DNA of 64,000 nt. It comes from Clarireedia homoeocarpa (Eukaryota > Ascomycota > Leotiomycetes > Helotiales > Rutstroemiaceae). This document shows positions 33,572 to 44,242 of this stretch, piece by piece (the first letter of the stretch is position 1; each line of letters starts with the position of its first letter). The notes under the pieces are model-generated. The model saw only the letters and a list, made by a program, of their open reading frames with translations, ran no database searches and was not told where the DNA came from. The stretch lies in NCBI GenBank assembly GCA_001465935.1, contig LNKV01000005.1, forward strand, positions 124,001 to 188,000, given 5' to 3'. Both the position numbers and the translations under genes were made by a program.

Positions 33572-35262
33572 GCACTAAATGTTAGTCAAGCTTTCCAGAC
33601 AGCCCTATAGGACACAGACGGTCTGTAGGACATAGTACTTTCAGTATTTTGTATACGCCCCACTATAGTGATACGTATGTCTTATTGAAGATATATTCCT
33701 AGTGATAAGTATTGGATTCCATATCACTAATCGTATTTAGTATAGATCCTGATACTACTAATATTACCCATATACTGAAATACTGAATTCCTTATAGTTG
33801 AAACAGCAGGGAGGGTACGTATGGGGCTAGTTCCATGAATAAATTAATGGATTCTACCTTACATTGGAGAGAATCAATCCAGTAGACTCCGGAATAGCAC
33901 TAGAGTTACTCTCAGTTCCTAGTACCTCTGCAAGTTGCGAATATCTCTTTTCTAGTACCGGGATAATTCTCTCAGATCGATGTGATCGATTAGCGCCAGC
34001 GACAGTTGAGAAGCTGGAATACTTAAAGTCATAGATAAACGTAAGCCAATAGGTCAACGACGACCTACCGGAATAGGAGCTTGTTCGAGGGATATTTCAC
34101 TGCTCTTACCTAGTTAGGTAATGTAGAAGAATAGGGAGCATTTTTGGGTAATAGTGGCTTGATTTTGACTCAGTATTTCAGTATATCATCAATACTGCCG
34201 CTGTTGGCGAATATGTACATCCGTGTGTGATATCGAATTACTACGTATATACATACATATATGATCCTCAATATCAGCTACTGTATCACTGATCGTATAC
34301 TAAGTTCTACACAGCACAGACCACAAAAGCACAATTTCACCTGCTTGTCAGTAGAATATAGAGAACTCCGAGAGGTGATGTTTTGCTGTAGGCAAAAGAG
34401 GGAATTAAATCTTTACGGGGTTGAAAACCTTTGTGAATGTATTTATAGGAGTATCTGGTAGCATTAGTTGGCGTTATATTTTCGGGTTATGATTTGGAAT
34501 GACTGGAGTAAAGACTAGATATACTATACCAATGAAAAAACATTCAATCCATTCCCGTGATGAGTTTCTGATTTTACACCATGCTTTTCCTCTATTCAAT
34601 CTCACGTTTTCGTGCTCAGCAATATCTGCATGATCACCAAGTCCGATATGTGGAGTAGATGTCGTGTGAAACTCCAAAAGTGACGCCACTTCTAGAGAAG
34701 TGACAATTACAGCTTAAATAGGTTTCACATGTCGCCGGCACAGGAACCTTAGGTATCACTCCTCAACTTCTTTGTACACAAAGACACGCTCGGATTATGG
34801 AAGGTCGCGGGCCCGAGATGCCAAATTTCGATCAATAATTCAGGCGCGGGCAGCTGATGGAAAATTATGGGCGCTCGATCAGTGACGGACTTTTGTTGGG
34901 TATGGGCGAAGAGTGAGCAATGGAACAAGCTTCACTGTATCGTATTCTCTTACTAATTGATCGACATGTCACAAAAACGTCTTTTATATATCAACTTGGC
35001 TCCAATCCGTTCGGCAGGTGCGGTGGAACAAGGAGATTACAGTAGCACAGCCAATAAGCGTTACAGTTGAGTCACGTCACGATGCATTCTTCCGTGATGT
35101 GCAGAACCGAGAGCCCAATCCTGGACCATTTGATACAGGATTCAGTGCTATCTGGGCATAAAATATAGCTCTCTCATTCATTATCCCAGGGTCGTGTCCA
35201 GTTGGAATCCCATATCACTCAGCTGGGTCCAAACTTTCTGCACCTATCATATCATCTTCCAA

Positions 35263-36255
35263 TTAAACCCCCTGTTTCTGCAGATACTCTATGTATTTTA
35301 AGACCGTCCAGTTATAGGCGTTGTCGTACTCGAAACCTTGGCGTTGGAAGAGAGTGCGGAACAGGCGGAGCAGATACTTGTAATCGACGCCCTGATTGTT
35401 ATCGCGAGATATTTTGATATAATCGAAATATTTCACAAATTTATCCGGCAAACCCTTGTACAGCTCTTCGCATGATGTCGACTGTTTTTTCCGCAGAATA
35501 GCCAACTCTCTTTCCGACTTGCTTCTGACTCGGAGCCCTTTCTAAGGAGGGTTGCCTTGCTTGAGAAAGTATACGAAAAGGTATCCAAGTGCTTCTATAT
35601 CGTCTACGGGCGATTGCTCTGTGAAATATCAATACTGCTGTTTTGTAGGTCTCAGTATCGTAGCAACTTATTACTCACCTATATCACGATGAGTATTAAT
35701 ACTAGTATACCGCAGAGTATCGAGAACTGGACCTTCTCGCTCCGGACGCCGGCCGTGCCGTCTAGCTGCTATATCTGTGAAATTCTCTGCGAGCCCTATA
35801 TCGGTGATATAGACAATATTCTCTAGAGTACTACAACTTATAAGTAAATTCTTAGGCTTGATATCTTGATAGATTAATCCTTTAGAATAGATATACTGAA
35901 GCCGGTAGATTAGCTAGTCTGCTAGTATTAATACTGTCCGAAGCGAGAATTGTTGGCTGTAATAGTTGAACAGATCTTCCAGATTCGGTCCTAGAAGTTC
36001 GAAAACTATAATATTGTAATTATATTCTTCTTCGCTCTAATATAGTTTGGGTATTCCTGTTCTGCCAGCTAGTTATTTATATATATCAATTTTATTTTAG
36101 AGACTCCCTGAATATCTACTTCGGATATATTCTAACTTCAACGCTACAGATTAGGAAGTTTTGATATCAATGCCTTTGTAAACTTCACCAAAGCCTCCGC
36201 TTCCTAGTCGTCTTAAGAGGCGGTACTAGCTATTGACACGAAGATCCTGTTGAAT
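35263..36255 (-). pseudogene. Casein kinase 1-like pseudogene, RIP-damaged
   Basis: On the minus strand one frame reads through a CK1-type kinase from the Gly-rich loop LGSGGFGEVYKGID (about 36210) to a natural end at 35263. Landmarks: VALKLE (ATP lysine), FELLGPNLEDLFNYY, a catalytic loop reading YQDIKPKN instead of HRDIKPEN, TDIGLA instead of TDFGLA, and the CK1 tail LPDKFVKYFDY ... LLRLFRTLF. Stop codons interrupt it several times, for example in LAD-stop-LI where CK1 has Gln. The spacing between landmarks is a multiple of three, so damage is by substitution, not insertion or deletion. HRD to YQD fits C-to-T and G-to-A changes. Not functional as a kinase. Confidence 0.85.
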
Positions 36256-36874
36256 ATAATGAATTACGCTATAGAATAACAGTAGGGTTATCAGCCCAAG
36301 GGATTATATACCAGCTGTTTCTCTTGTTTGGACATCTAAAAGAGTTGCAGTGCTGAATATTGCAGTGCTGAATAAAAAGTAGTGGCGGTAGTATGGAAAT
36401 ATCGTCTTTATAGTCACGTTCACATTCCTTAATCCTAAGGCATTTTATTTTATCCTGAGGTATTTGTACATTTTGTTGCCTGGGGCCGAGGCTAGTACTA
36501 GGTTGTTAATCTATCATCTACTCGCTACCCTCACCATCACCTTTTTTTGATAAAAAGGTGTGGTTCAGTTGCATCGTTACAGAATTACAATTGCTCTAAC
36601 TCATAACCATTAATATCAGTTCATGCTAGTTTCAGTTCTGTACTTCTTACCTCTAACTACTGGCTTTCGACAAAACGTACAGCATTCTTTCCCCAGCCGT
36701 CTTTTTATTTAGAAAACAGTACAAAATTAGGTGACCTGTAGCCCAGTTTGACCTGTATCCGGGTGAGCCCTTCTACGCAATAGCTTTCTGAAGGCCGTTA
36801 TAGCCCAGATCATCGTAAATTACGATTTATAGCTGGTCGAGTCAAAGGCTCCGAGATGGATAACATGGAACCAC

Positions 36875-37084
36875 TAGTGGGTGTCCTTACTATCCGACCA
36901 ACTTCGGATTTCTGATTGTTTAAGTACAATCTGGACATTGAAAAACTTATATATCTGATTGCCCCAATACAATTTAATTATTAAGAGCTCGTACATATAC
37001 TTGCTAGAGTAGAGATCTCAAAAACATATATTTTAGTTGAATATTTGAAGTTTGGGAGTTGGTCGGATAGGTAGTACACACACT
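36875..37084. mobile_element. MITE-like element with terminal inverted repeats
   Basis: Imperfect inverted repeats of about 28 bp: GTGGGTGTCCTTACTATCCG... (36877-36904) and the complement of GGTCGGATAGGTAGTACACA (37061-37080). The core CTATCCGACCAACT is shared almost exactly. The element is about 210 bp, AT-rich and noncoding. A TA lies at the left boundary; the right one reads TG. This suits a Tc1/mariner-derived MITE altered by mutation. Confidence 0.5.
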
Positions 37085-38687
37085 GGTGGAACACTACTTC
37101 ATGTACGTACTTTTGATAGATGAGGAAGGTACTTATGCTTCCGATTTAACGCCCAGATGATTATCTCTACACACTTGTTTCATGATTTTTAATCCTGGAG
37201 GGCGGCTAATTGGCGAACCTGAATATCGGCGTCAACGCTGATATTTCATTTCCAGGAAGAAACAGAGCCTTGGGGGCTATTCTTTCTCTTCCATGAAGGA
37301 GAGCAAACACGGGAAGGATCTTCCACTGCACTCATAGGTCGTCGCACAATTATTATATGATTGGAAAGTGCGGCTCAACGAAACCATTCCGCAAACTTAA
37401 GTTAACTGGTCCTACTTCTGTACAGTTATTTCAATTGAAAAATTTGGGTGCCATCTCATTGCTGCGGGTAGGATTCGACACACACCTATGAGATGTCACC
37501 TGCAGGGACCATCAAATAACTGCGTGCTCTTTCGAAATTGAAGATCATATCGGTGAATCGAGATTTTCTTATAATCAACTCTTATTTCCATAGAGTCGCC
37601 CTTCTTCTATAATGATACAGGGGACTCCAGTTTTCTTGAATTTATCTGTGTGGAAGTAAATAACCCGAATACTCAACTTTTGGAGGACTATGAGCTTTGG
37701 AATTTTAGCCGCCACGCAGTCATAGGTCTAGAACTCTTCCTTTGTGGGGGAAAAAGCCTAGAACTAAGGTTATCGCAGTCAGATTGGCTGATTTGCGGCG
37801 GAAACTCAAACATTCAATTGTGATCGATTACAACGTCAACTATGAAACTTTGCAACAATGCCTTGCGCATGTTGGTGGCAAGCTGGTCCTTTTCTTCTGT
37901 GTCATAAAACGATCAGATCATATCTCCAACAAAGCAGCTCTGAAAGATAATTTTAGCTCGTATCTTCCTCTGCCCAGGATGCGTGCCGAAACACCAACAT
38001 CGTGGAGCCGGGAAAAAGATAATCCTCCTTCAAGAACATTTGAAATGTTTGCTCAGGAAATGTTTCTAACGGCGGCTGTATCGGCAAACGGATTTGGCTG
38101 TTGATCCTATTTTCCTGGTGTTTTACGTTGTTCTATGTTGTTCTAAGTCCGCTTCCATCCGGAGATGTAATCCTTTCGCCCGCATCCACCTTGTTCGGCT
38201 CAAAATCTGAAGTGAGTTTTACGCTGCCTGCCATTGAAGTGGTCATTGAAAGGTTCTTATTTATGTCGAAGTTTGGTGTCTGAATCAAGGCTGTCTGATA
38301 CAGAGTGATCACGACATTCAGGAGATTGATAACCTGGCAACCATGGGTTCAGTAGTTGGAAACATGGCAGACTCACGGGGGCTAATTTCCAAAAACATTG
38401 GAAAGGAAGCTTGGATTGTATTTGGGAGACGCTGTACACTCATTTCAACACTGGGGGTATTCCTTCACGCTGTGGAGTTTCCTCATCCTTTCTGTCCTCT
38501 GCCAAGTGTGCTCAATCTCTTCCTTCGACGACTACAGCCCTTACTGCTTGTGTCTCTAACATTTTCATTATGTATATTTACTCTTCACACAACCACACTC
38601 ATTTGGTAATTTAGACATCCCATCTTCTTTTAAGTTCATTTTCCGTCTAAGAGAACATCAACAGTTTAGTCGCTACTGCCTTTCAAA

Positions 38688-39838
38688 ATGCATTCCTTTA
38701 CCATCACACTCGTTCTCTCCTTCATCAATCTCTCCGGTGCCTACAAGTTGAAGCATAACTATGATCATACCAACTGGTTCACCTCCTTTACTTATGAAGA
38801 TGTGCGTCTATTCATGAAATCTCCACTTGGGAAATTCTAATATACAATTAGCTCCCTGATCCAACACATGGAAACGTTGACTATGTGTCCCTCGCTGATG
38901 CCCAGAAGCTTGGTTTGACCAAGATCATAGGGAACCAAGTTTTCATGGGCGTTGATAACACTACCGTTCTCAAGGACACTGTGAATGGCAAAAGAAAGAG
39001 TATCTGGGCCGAGAGCGTCGATGAGTTTACCCACGGTGTTCTGATTGGCGATTTTGCACATATGCCTGGTAGTGATTGTGGTAGCTGGCCTGCATTGTGA
39101 GTCCACAGCCACCCCCATAGTCTAATCTTATGCTGACCACAATCATCCAGCTGGACCGTTCGAAACGATGGCGACAAACCATACGGCGAGATTGATATCC
39201 TAGAGGGAGCCAACGGCGTCACTCAAAACTACATCTCACTTCACACTACCGGAGCCTGCACCTTCGATCCTCCCACGAGCACCCAACATGGCACAATCAA
39301 CAACGGCAACAAAGACTGTAAGGTTGCCAACAATGGAGCAGGCTGCAGTATTGAAGGTACCGCCAACAGCTTTGGTACCCCTTTCAACAAAAACGGTGGC
39401 GGCGTTTACGCGATGGAATGGACATCGACTCATATCCGTGTTTGGTTCTTTTCTCGTAATAACATTCCCGCGGATATCACGAATGAAAACCCAACCCCAA
39501 GCAATTGGGGCATGCCTACAGCCAACTTCGATAGTGCTCATGGGAACTGCAATATCGATGCTAACTTCCCCGCTCAAACTGTTGTAAGTATATCCTCAAC
39601 AACCTCTCCTCCAAGCAAGCTCAATTATCATTCGTAATTTGGGGTGAAGCTGACATTTAAATCCCAGTACTTCGATACCACGTTCTGTGGAGACAACGCA
39701 GGAGGTAAAGCTTGGAGCTCATGGAGCGATTGCCCTGCGACGACAGGCTACTCCACTTGCGAGGAGTATGTTGCGAAGACTCCTCATGCTTTCGATGATG
39801 CTTATTGGCTCGTCAACTCTGTCAAAATCTACCAATAG
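38688..39838 (+). CDS. Secreted GH16 endo-beta-glucanase
   Basis: Four exons: 38688-38801, 38852-39096, 39151-39583 and 39668-39838; introns 50, 54 and 84 nt. The product is 320 aa with a signal peptide (MHSFTITLVLSFINLSGA). It shows the family 16 fold markers YDHTNWFTSFTYED, PDPTHGNVDYVS and the catalytic EIDILE, with Glu133 as nucleophile and Glu138 as acid/base. GSDCGSWPAFWT precedes it; QTVYFDTTFCGDNAGGKAW closes the domain with conserved Cys. Relatives act outside the cell on beta-1,3(4)-glucans of plant or fungal walls. There is no GPI signal or binding module, so it is likely a free secreted enzyme. It sits at the border of the AT-rich island. Confidence 0.94.
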
Positions 39839-40170
39839 ATTTTTATTTTAGATTCTCTTGTATTCTTCTCAATTGGGTTTGAACCTGGTCAAGGGTAGAT
39901 TTCTCTCAAGGACGCCTGCAGTGTTCGTTTGATATTTATTGTTGTATATAATTGGATCCATATTGAACATCTTTGTTGGAATTAAATAATGCCCTCTTAT
40001 ATAATCCTGAAAACTTGCAGTGATGTTACATGAATTTTGTGTTGAGTAAACAAAACCTATGAGTCAAATTTCTGCGATGTGAATTCCGTCATATACTTTC
40101 AATCCGTTATATATGATTCAATCCGTTAGACGATACACTCCAGAATCTATAAATACGTTACCAACTTCCC
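39839..40170. other. Intergenic gap between convergent genes
   Basis: Shared 3' flank of the GH16 and aldolase-like genes. AT-rich, with repeated AATCCGTTA-like words near 40100-40130. No gene seen. Confidence 0.6.
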
Positions 40171-41174
40171 TCAAGCTTTTCCAGTCGATCCCATTATGTC
40201 CATCTGATGCTCAATCAATTCCTGAATCAAATTCGTTCCCGTCTCCATAAGCTCGGTCAGCGGGACCTTTCCAGTATTTTCCGCAACATATTTATTATAC
40301 TTGTGTAGAACCAGATCATTAACATTGCACCTCGTCATCCCTCCTTTTATACAACCCTTCATAGTATCATCAGGAAACGTGTTCGTGCCATGAAGCACTA
40401 GTCGTACTCGACCATTCGTAGCTTTCCTTATATTCGCCAGTCTGTCGGTGCACATGGAATTAGCCACCAAACAAGAAATCAAAACATACATTTTCCTCAA
40501 GTATATGATGTAAATAGGATGCCCACCTATCAAAATCCAACTTAATATTCTCCACTCCTCCATAATTCCCATGCACATTCCCAAAAGCCGGAGCCAAAAA
40601 GTCCACTCCAGTATCCACAAACTCCAGCGCCTCCTCCGGACTCGTAAGCAACCCTTCCAAATCACCTGTATCTTTTACTCCATCCTCACCCCCATTTATT
40701 CTGCCACATTCCGCTTCCACTGCGATGCCCTTCTCCTGCAATATCTTCGTCAACCTCCTCGTCTTCTCCAAATTCTCTGCCTTGTCGTAATGCGACATAT
40801 CGACCATGATACTATCGAACAAACCCATTTCCGCAGCTCTGAGTATCTCATCTTCGGATTGCGCGTGGTCCATGTGTAGGACGATGGGGACGGATGCAGT
40901 GCTGCAGGCGGCGTACGCGAGGTGGATTAGAAGCGGGGAGTAGTGGAGGGACCAGGGGAAGAGGAGGATTTGAGCGGGGGAGCGTTTGCGTTCGGCGGCG
41001 CGAACTACTGCTGTTATGGTTTCGAGGTTATACTTGAGTGGTGGTGTTAGCAATGGGATCATATATGAGATTGTGAGGGGTACATACTGAGACTACTCCC
41101 ACTACGCCATAACCGCCGTCTTCAGCCGCCTGAAGCATGCGAATGGCTTTGTTATTTTGCAGTGATTTAGACAT
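40171..41174 (-). CDS. Class II (zinc) ketose-bisphosphate aldolase-like protein
   Basis: Three exons on the minus strand: 41174-41088, 41032-40527 and 40441-40171; introns 55 and 85 nt. The product is 287 aa, normal for the family. Motifs in order: GYGVVGVVSYNLETI, LHMDHAQS with Asp84 as catalytic acid and His85 as zinc ligand, AECGRINGGED, FGNVHGNY and LVLHGTN carrying the other zinc ligands. It splits or forms fructose- or tagatose-1,6-bisphosphate-type substrates with dihydroxyacetone phosphate. This is not the housekeeping FBA1 type; it resembles the smaller tagatose/fructose aldolase-like paralogues seen in fungal catabolic loci. Its 3' end is 332 bp from that of the GH16 gene (convergent), with no gene between. 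Confidence 0.9.
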
Positions 41175-43014
41175 ATTGTATGAGAGCTAGAAAGTAAAGA
41201 AAAGGTAGTGAATTAAGATATGCTAGATATTTGAGGAGCTCCCTGAGCGATGACGACGAGGTTGGATGCGGGGCAACGACCATTGCGGGCCGAGGTTCTT
41301 CCGGCTCGGTCCGAAACTATGGCTGAAGGGCAGATCTCATCTTATCTTATCAGATGCTACCCTCGTTCCCTTCAGCTGTGACAGTATCCCCTTGACTGCC
41401 ATACGCGACTTCCCCACCTTATTTTGGTGAGGCCGCGAGTAGTTGGCAGTCAAGGGGATAATTTAGAGATGCTTAAGCATTTGATTTCGTTTGTATTAGC
41501 AAGTTAGAAAGACCTCATTGAGCTTGAGTGCCATCTTATATTTCCAGATTCTCAGGAACCTGAAAACACGACCAAGGTAAATGGCAACAACAACCATTAC
41601 GCCTGCTTTCATCAACGGGAGACAAGATACTCAGAATTTATGAAAGCATAAGCAAACGTAATCGATATTTATGAGCGAAAATTCAGCTCCAACTTCTTTT
41701 TTAAATAGAATTCTCACGAGTCACGGCGGCCGTAGTGATTTGTTGACCACAGATCCGACGTCGTCCTTAAACTCAGCATAAATTCAATCTTAGAAATATT
41801 ACAATGGAGACTAGTTGGTTCGATACGTCCTCGGGTCTCCATTATATATCTTGAGAGACTTTTATATATGTCACGAAACTCATTTTGGAGAAGAGAAATT
41901 TATGTGATGGTCAATGATGTATTGTGTTTCCACTAATTGGTCGCCGATCCCAAAGTTCTTTCATATAAGTCAGATCTTGGATAGAAACCATCAACGAAAT
42001 CAGACTCAATGCCTGTCTAAATTTTAGCTACTCTTCTACTGTGATCTCACCATAGCCACAGAGACTTAAATACTTCATGAGATGCATTGGGATTGGTCCC
42101 AATATCAGTTGGATCATGAATGATGAACTGTCTGCAGTGGCGGACAGAAAGTCAAGCTTGAGTCTCAAAAGCGCGCGAGAGATACTGATACCAGAGGCTT
42201 TAGAGAATAAGGTCTAAGGAACTCTCTCGCTGATAACTATTTGATATGAAAGAGATTTCTTTGCGCCTGGTTTGAATCTTGGCTACTCGAATACAAACCT
42301 ATAGTGCTTTGATGCAATGTTAAGCATTATTTGGTCGTCACTATGATTAACGTTCGAGAGCGCACCTTTGCCATCTTTGCTGTCCCCGAGGTTTGAATTC
42401 AATGAATAGTTGAAAGACATGTTAGGATTACTTAGGTTCTAGAACAGCGCCGGAATTAGACTTTCTTCGTACGTATAGATTCTCATCAACACGAACTTCC
42501 ACAGCGAGTACCAACTCTGCCGTATACGCAAACTATCCACACATGACAAATTCGTGACCATAAATATGAATTTTGATCTATTTTTCATCCATCCTTAATG
42601 GATTATTTGTCTTAATCCTTTCGTCAAAGTATGTTGGGTTCTAGGATCAGGAAGATCCGTCTCCTGCTGTAGATTATGCACCAAAAGCTTTACAAGCAAC
42701 AAGCCTTGAAATGTATACAAACTTTTCAAGAGCTTGGAGATATACATTACTGAGGTAGAGGGTCGTACGATGAGAATAAGTGTGGGCATTTCTTATAACA
42801 ACTTGAGGTACTTTTCCCAGGCCGCGAGACATCATGTAAACCCTATGGAGAGGCTGCGCTCTAACAATGCAGAGAATGCAATTCCTTTCTATCATATAAC
42901 AGACATTCACTTTATCATAGGATGCTTCCTGAAGAAACTGCTGGATCCCCTTGTCCGGATACTTCCATCTTACCGACCTGGACCCTTTTGAGAATATTCA
43001 ATCCATGCTAAGAT
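41175..43014. other. Gene-free stretch upstream of the aldolase-like gene
   Basis: Holds the hairpin at 41385-41460. No ORF with a recognisable motif. Confidence 0.6.
41385..41460. repeat. Long hairpin (17-bp perfect arms, 76 bp in total)
   Basis: TATCCCCTTGACTGCCA at 41385-41401 is followed 42 bp later by its exact complement at 41444-41460. The interior also pairs imperfectly (CGCG...CCACC with GGTG...CGCG), leaving a loop of about TTATTTT. It could be a very short inverted-repeat transposon remnant or the precursor of a small RNA. It lies upstream of the aldolase-like gene. Confidence 0.85.
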
Positions 43015-43216
43015 TGTGACGAAACCACTAATAAAAGTGCTGAATGACCTTAGAATATTGAACTAAAGAGCCAAGACTATATACAGGAAGAAAAAGAGGC
43101 TCTATATAGAACCAGAGGGCCCCAGGGCTAGCCTTAGCAATACCCTTAGTGAAGTGCATGACTTAGGTGCAACTGCGTATACACGACTCAGGTGTGAATC
43201 AGTACGAGTCGTCACA
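43015..43216 (+). mobile_element. Solo LTR with 5-bp target-site duplication, copy 2
   Basis: A 202-bp repeat that starts TGTGACGA and ends TCGTCACA, a perfect 8-bp inverted terminus with TG...CA ends. It is flanked on both sides by AAGAT (43010-43014 and 43217-43221), the 5-bp target duplication expected of an LTR retrotransposon. It matches the repeat at 33345-33571 in the opposite orientation. No gag or pol coding is seen next to it, so it is a solo LTR. Confidence 0.85.
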
Positions 43217-44170
43217 AAGATGGAAGCCGTGGAACAGTGAGAAGCCACGGACTACGGGTGTATATTCACTCGAATGCATGAGAAAGTTCTGAGCCTAGAG
43301 TATGTCAAGTAACATCATCTCCATCATCTCTATCACTCAATCCTCAAACATCCTTGAGATGTCGATGAGCCTTGCCACGTCTATAATAAGATGGCAACTA
43401 TACCTTCTTAGCATACTTGACGTTACAACCATGCTTTCCACGTCTAATTTCGTTTCTAAACCTGAGTTGCATGGAGTAACAGTGCCGCAGCTCCACTGCG
43501 TTCTCATCTCGCGATACCTTCGAAGTTCGTCCCCACTCGTGGACATATTCCTAACGTTGGCCCTTCGTACTCAGTGATTAGTACAGTCTGCAGCAATGAC
43601 AATGGTATCTTCCGCCGCAATTTGCGCCGCAACGGTCCACTTTATCTATCAATGAATCGGTCCTTCTCCGAGTCCGCTTTTCTCCAAGTATCTGCACTCC
43701 ACCTCTTCTCTCTCCCTCTCAGCCATTCCACCCACCCGCAGAATCCTCTAACGAAGATCTGTGCCGTGTCTCCACCCCCGTCGGACAACTCCGCTAGTAC
43801 TTCCACTGCTCGACCCCAACTCCAACCCAACTCTCTACTCTCTACATTCCAGACCACTATCAAAAACCCCTTGGCATACTTCATACACCCCTCCTAAGTT
43901 TCTCTTACCAAAACCAATTACCTATCAAAAAAACTAAATTCGCCCGGCCTATTGTTGAGCGCCTTTTTTCCCCCCTCCCACTAGTTCCCTCGCCCATCTT
44001 CCCAACCATTAAGTTAGCAAAGCCAAGCCCGCCTCACCCTTGGCTAGTGAGTGTCCACTCGCTTACTGCACTCTCCCTTCCACGATACTGCATGGATCAC
44101 TTCCTACTAACTTAGATACAATGGCCATTTGTTGATCTTTTCACTCTACTTCTCAGCTAAACTTTATTTT

Positions 44171-44242
44171 GACTATGTGACGCTAGTCGGATATTTGGAC
44201 TGTGTGACACTAGTCGGATATGCACGCTAGTCGGATATGCAC
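44171..44242. repeat. Degenerate GTGACRCTAGTCGGATAT repeat
   Basis: The word CTAGTCGGATAT occurs three times within about 70 bp. Two copies are preceded by GTGACGC or GTGACAC and the last two are followed by GCACG. A related TTAGTCGGATG occurs near 44391. Confidence 0.8.

Larger units (their letters stand above)
32801..38687. other. AT-rich island with transposon and gene remnants (RIP-like)
   Basis: From about 33.3 to 37.7 kb the DNA is visibly richer in TA and poorer in CG steps than its flanks. It holds an LTR-like repeat, a stop-riddled kinase copy and a MITE-like element, listed separately. No intact gene was found. An ORF at 37742-38104 starts with TTG and has no motif. Confidence 0.65.

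Noticed and set aside
37742..38104. 120-codon plus-strand ORF next to the AT-rich island
   Set aside because: Starts at TTG and shows no motif; probably chance.
33345..43216. The two LTR-like copies as ends of one retrotransposon
   Set aside because: They are in opposite orientation, copy 2 has its own target duplication, and intact host genes lie between them. They are separate solo insertions.
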